From: Ilumatobacteraceae bacterium
GTDB taxonomy: Bacteria > Actinomycetota > Acidimicrobiia > Acidimicrobiales > Ilumatobacteraceae
DNA length: 6,312 nucleotides
NCBI GenBank assembly: GCA_016650435.1
Contig: JAENVT010000433.1
Span: 1-6,312, forward strand
Reading direction: 5' to 3'
Shown: positions 5,707 through 6,312 of the stretch, in pieces
How the letters are laid out: the number at the start of each line of letters is the position of its first letter
Numbering within the stretch: the first letter of the stretch is position 1
Notes under the pieces: model-generated
Databases searched by the model: none
Told to the model about the DNA's origin: nothing
The model's input: the letters and a program-made list of their open reading frames with translations, nothing else
Made by a program: the position numbers and the translations under genes

Positions 5707-6312
5707 CCATGGGCGACGAGCGAGCCGCCCTTTTTGGGGTTGACCGTAGCGAACAGCGCAGCAAGCTCTGGCTTGATCTTTTCCGGCTTCAGCGTCTCGT
5801 GATCGAGGAACCCGGTCTGACCGTTGGACTTGACGACGAATGACTGCTCGTCGTAGCCGGCGTCGACTCCGAACCGCTTGGCCAGACGACGACCCCAGGC
5901 CCGCTCCTCGCCAACGGCGCGGTGGCCAGGACGGGGAATCAGTTCGTCGACCTGCTTGAACGCTTCGATTGAGTCGACGGTGACGAATCTTGAGCCGATG
6001 ACGACGTCCTCATCGGGGAAAGCCATCAACGCCCGGTGGAACGCTTCACCCATCAGACCTTTCAGTACCTGATCGCGTTTGCTGGTGCGCTTGACGCTCA
6101 TCAGTCCGATCAGTACACACGGCGTGCCGCCAATGCGTTCGAGGGTCGAGAATGTGCATCCGTGCAGCTTGTCGTCGATGCGCGCCGTCGTGCACAGCAC
6201 CCAATCTTCTTTGGCCTTCGACAACACTCCGATGTCGAACGCTCCGCCCATTGACGCCATTTCGTCGAGATCGGCGTCGGTGAGCGCTGCACAGTCCCTG
6301 GTTTCCACCTGG
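5664..6312 (-). CDS. Uncharacterised protein, possibly GNAT-like (5' end may lie outside window)
   Basis: I do not recognise this protein by family. From a GTG at 6308 it has 214 residues; the frame stays open to the right edge, so a start further upstream is possible. It is soluble-looking with no signal peptide or membrane segment. The pattern is alternating strands and helices: strand-like WVLCTTARI near 36-44, HGCTFSTLERI near 49-59 and TPCVLIGLMSVK near 62-73, then a basic segment and helix (RTSKRDQVLKGLMGEAFHRAL, near 74-94) and another strand at VVIGSRFVTV near 102-111. A strand followed by a basic turn and a helix resembles the acetyl-CoA-binding core of GNAT acetyltransferases, but the exact Q/R-x-x-G-x-G/A motif is not clear. 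The C-terminal third is Lys/Gly-rich (PKKGGS at 191-196). It is the first visible gene of the minus-strand cluster and overlaps the proposed nitroreductase start. A link to acyl-CoA metabolism is inferred from position only. Confidence 0.7.
   Translation of the reverse strand, partial: QVETRDCAALTDADLDEMASMGGAFDIGVLSKAKEDWVLCTTARIDDKLHGCTFSTLERIGGTPCVLIGLMSVKRTSKRDQVLKGLMGEAFHRALMAFPDEDVVIGSRFVTVDSIEAFKQVDELIPRPGHRAVGEERAWGRRLAKRFGVDAGYDEQSFVVKSNGQTGFLDHETLKPEKIKPELAALFATVNPKKGGSLVAHGWVMAEDLLKLGAR

Noticed and set aside
5128..5802. 224-codon plus-strand open frame opposite the nitroreductase
   Set aside because: It is antisense to a clear nitroreductase and crosses into the neighbouring gene; no motif supports it.
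1..6312. Defence system, CRISPR array, mobile element, tRNA or rRNA
   Set aside because: I saw no spaced direct repeats, transposase or integrase motifs, terminal inverted repeats or RNA-gene signatures. Gene content looks like ordinary chromosome.

Overview
This is a G+C-rich, densely coded bacterial fragment. The acyl-CoA gene content, the codon use and the thiolase plus DUF35 pairing suggest a high-G+C actinobacterium, possibly an Acidimicrobiia/Ilumatobacter-type lineage. That placement is inferred from protein style, not from a marker gene. I see no rRNA, tRNA, CRISPR array, insertion sequence or phage gene.

Layout. Positions 1-1115 (minus strand) hold the 5' part of a gene for a secreted protein: a signal peptide, a DUF3494 'ice-binding-like' domain, one complete Ig-like repeat and the start of a second. 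The gene runs off the left edge. A 215-bp intergenic region (1116-1330) separates it from a divergent plus-strand gene (1331-3325) for a full-length DUF255 (YyaL/SPATA20-family) protein. That protein has an N-terminal thioredoxin-like CHWC motif and an alpha/alpha-barrel-like C-terminal part. An 85-bp convergent gap (3326-3410) carries two short perfect palindromes but no classical terminator.

Positions 3411-6312 form a tight minus-strand cluster read right to left. Its genes encode an uncharacterised 214-residue protein (possibly GNAT-like, possibly cut by the window edge), a nitroreductase-family flavoprotein, a DUF35 zinc-ribbon/OB-fold protein and an SCP-x/lipid-transfer-type thiolase. 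Adjacent genes overlap by 43 nt if the TTG start is right, or are separated by 2 and 17 nt, so a single transcript is likely. The DUF35-thiolase pair is a known partnership in acyl-CoA C-C bond making or breaking, in archaeal HMG-CoA synthesis and in actinobacterial sterol side-chain degradation. The local substrate cannot be read from the sequence.

I did not find a convincing undescribed system. The points most worth a second look are the ice-binding-like/Ig secreted protein, the four-gene acyl-CoA/flavin cluster with its unknown first member, the missing conventional start codon of the nitroreductase, and a possible leaderless promoter for the DUF255 gene.
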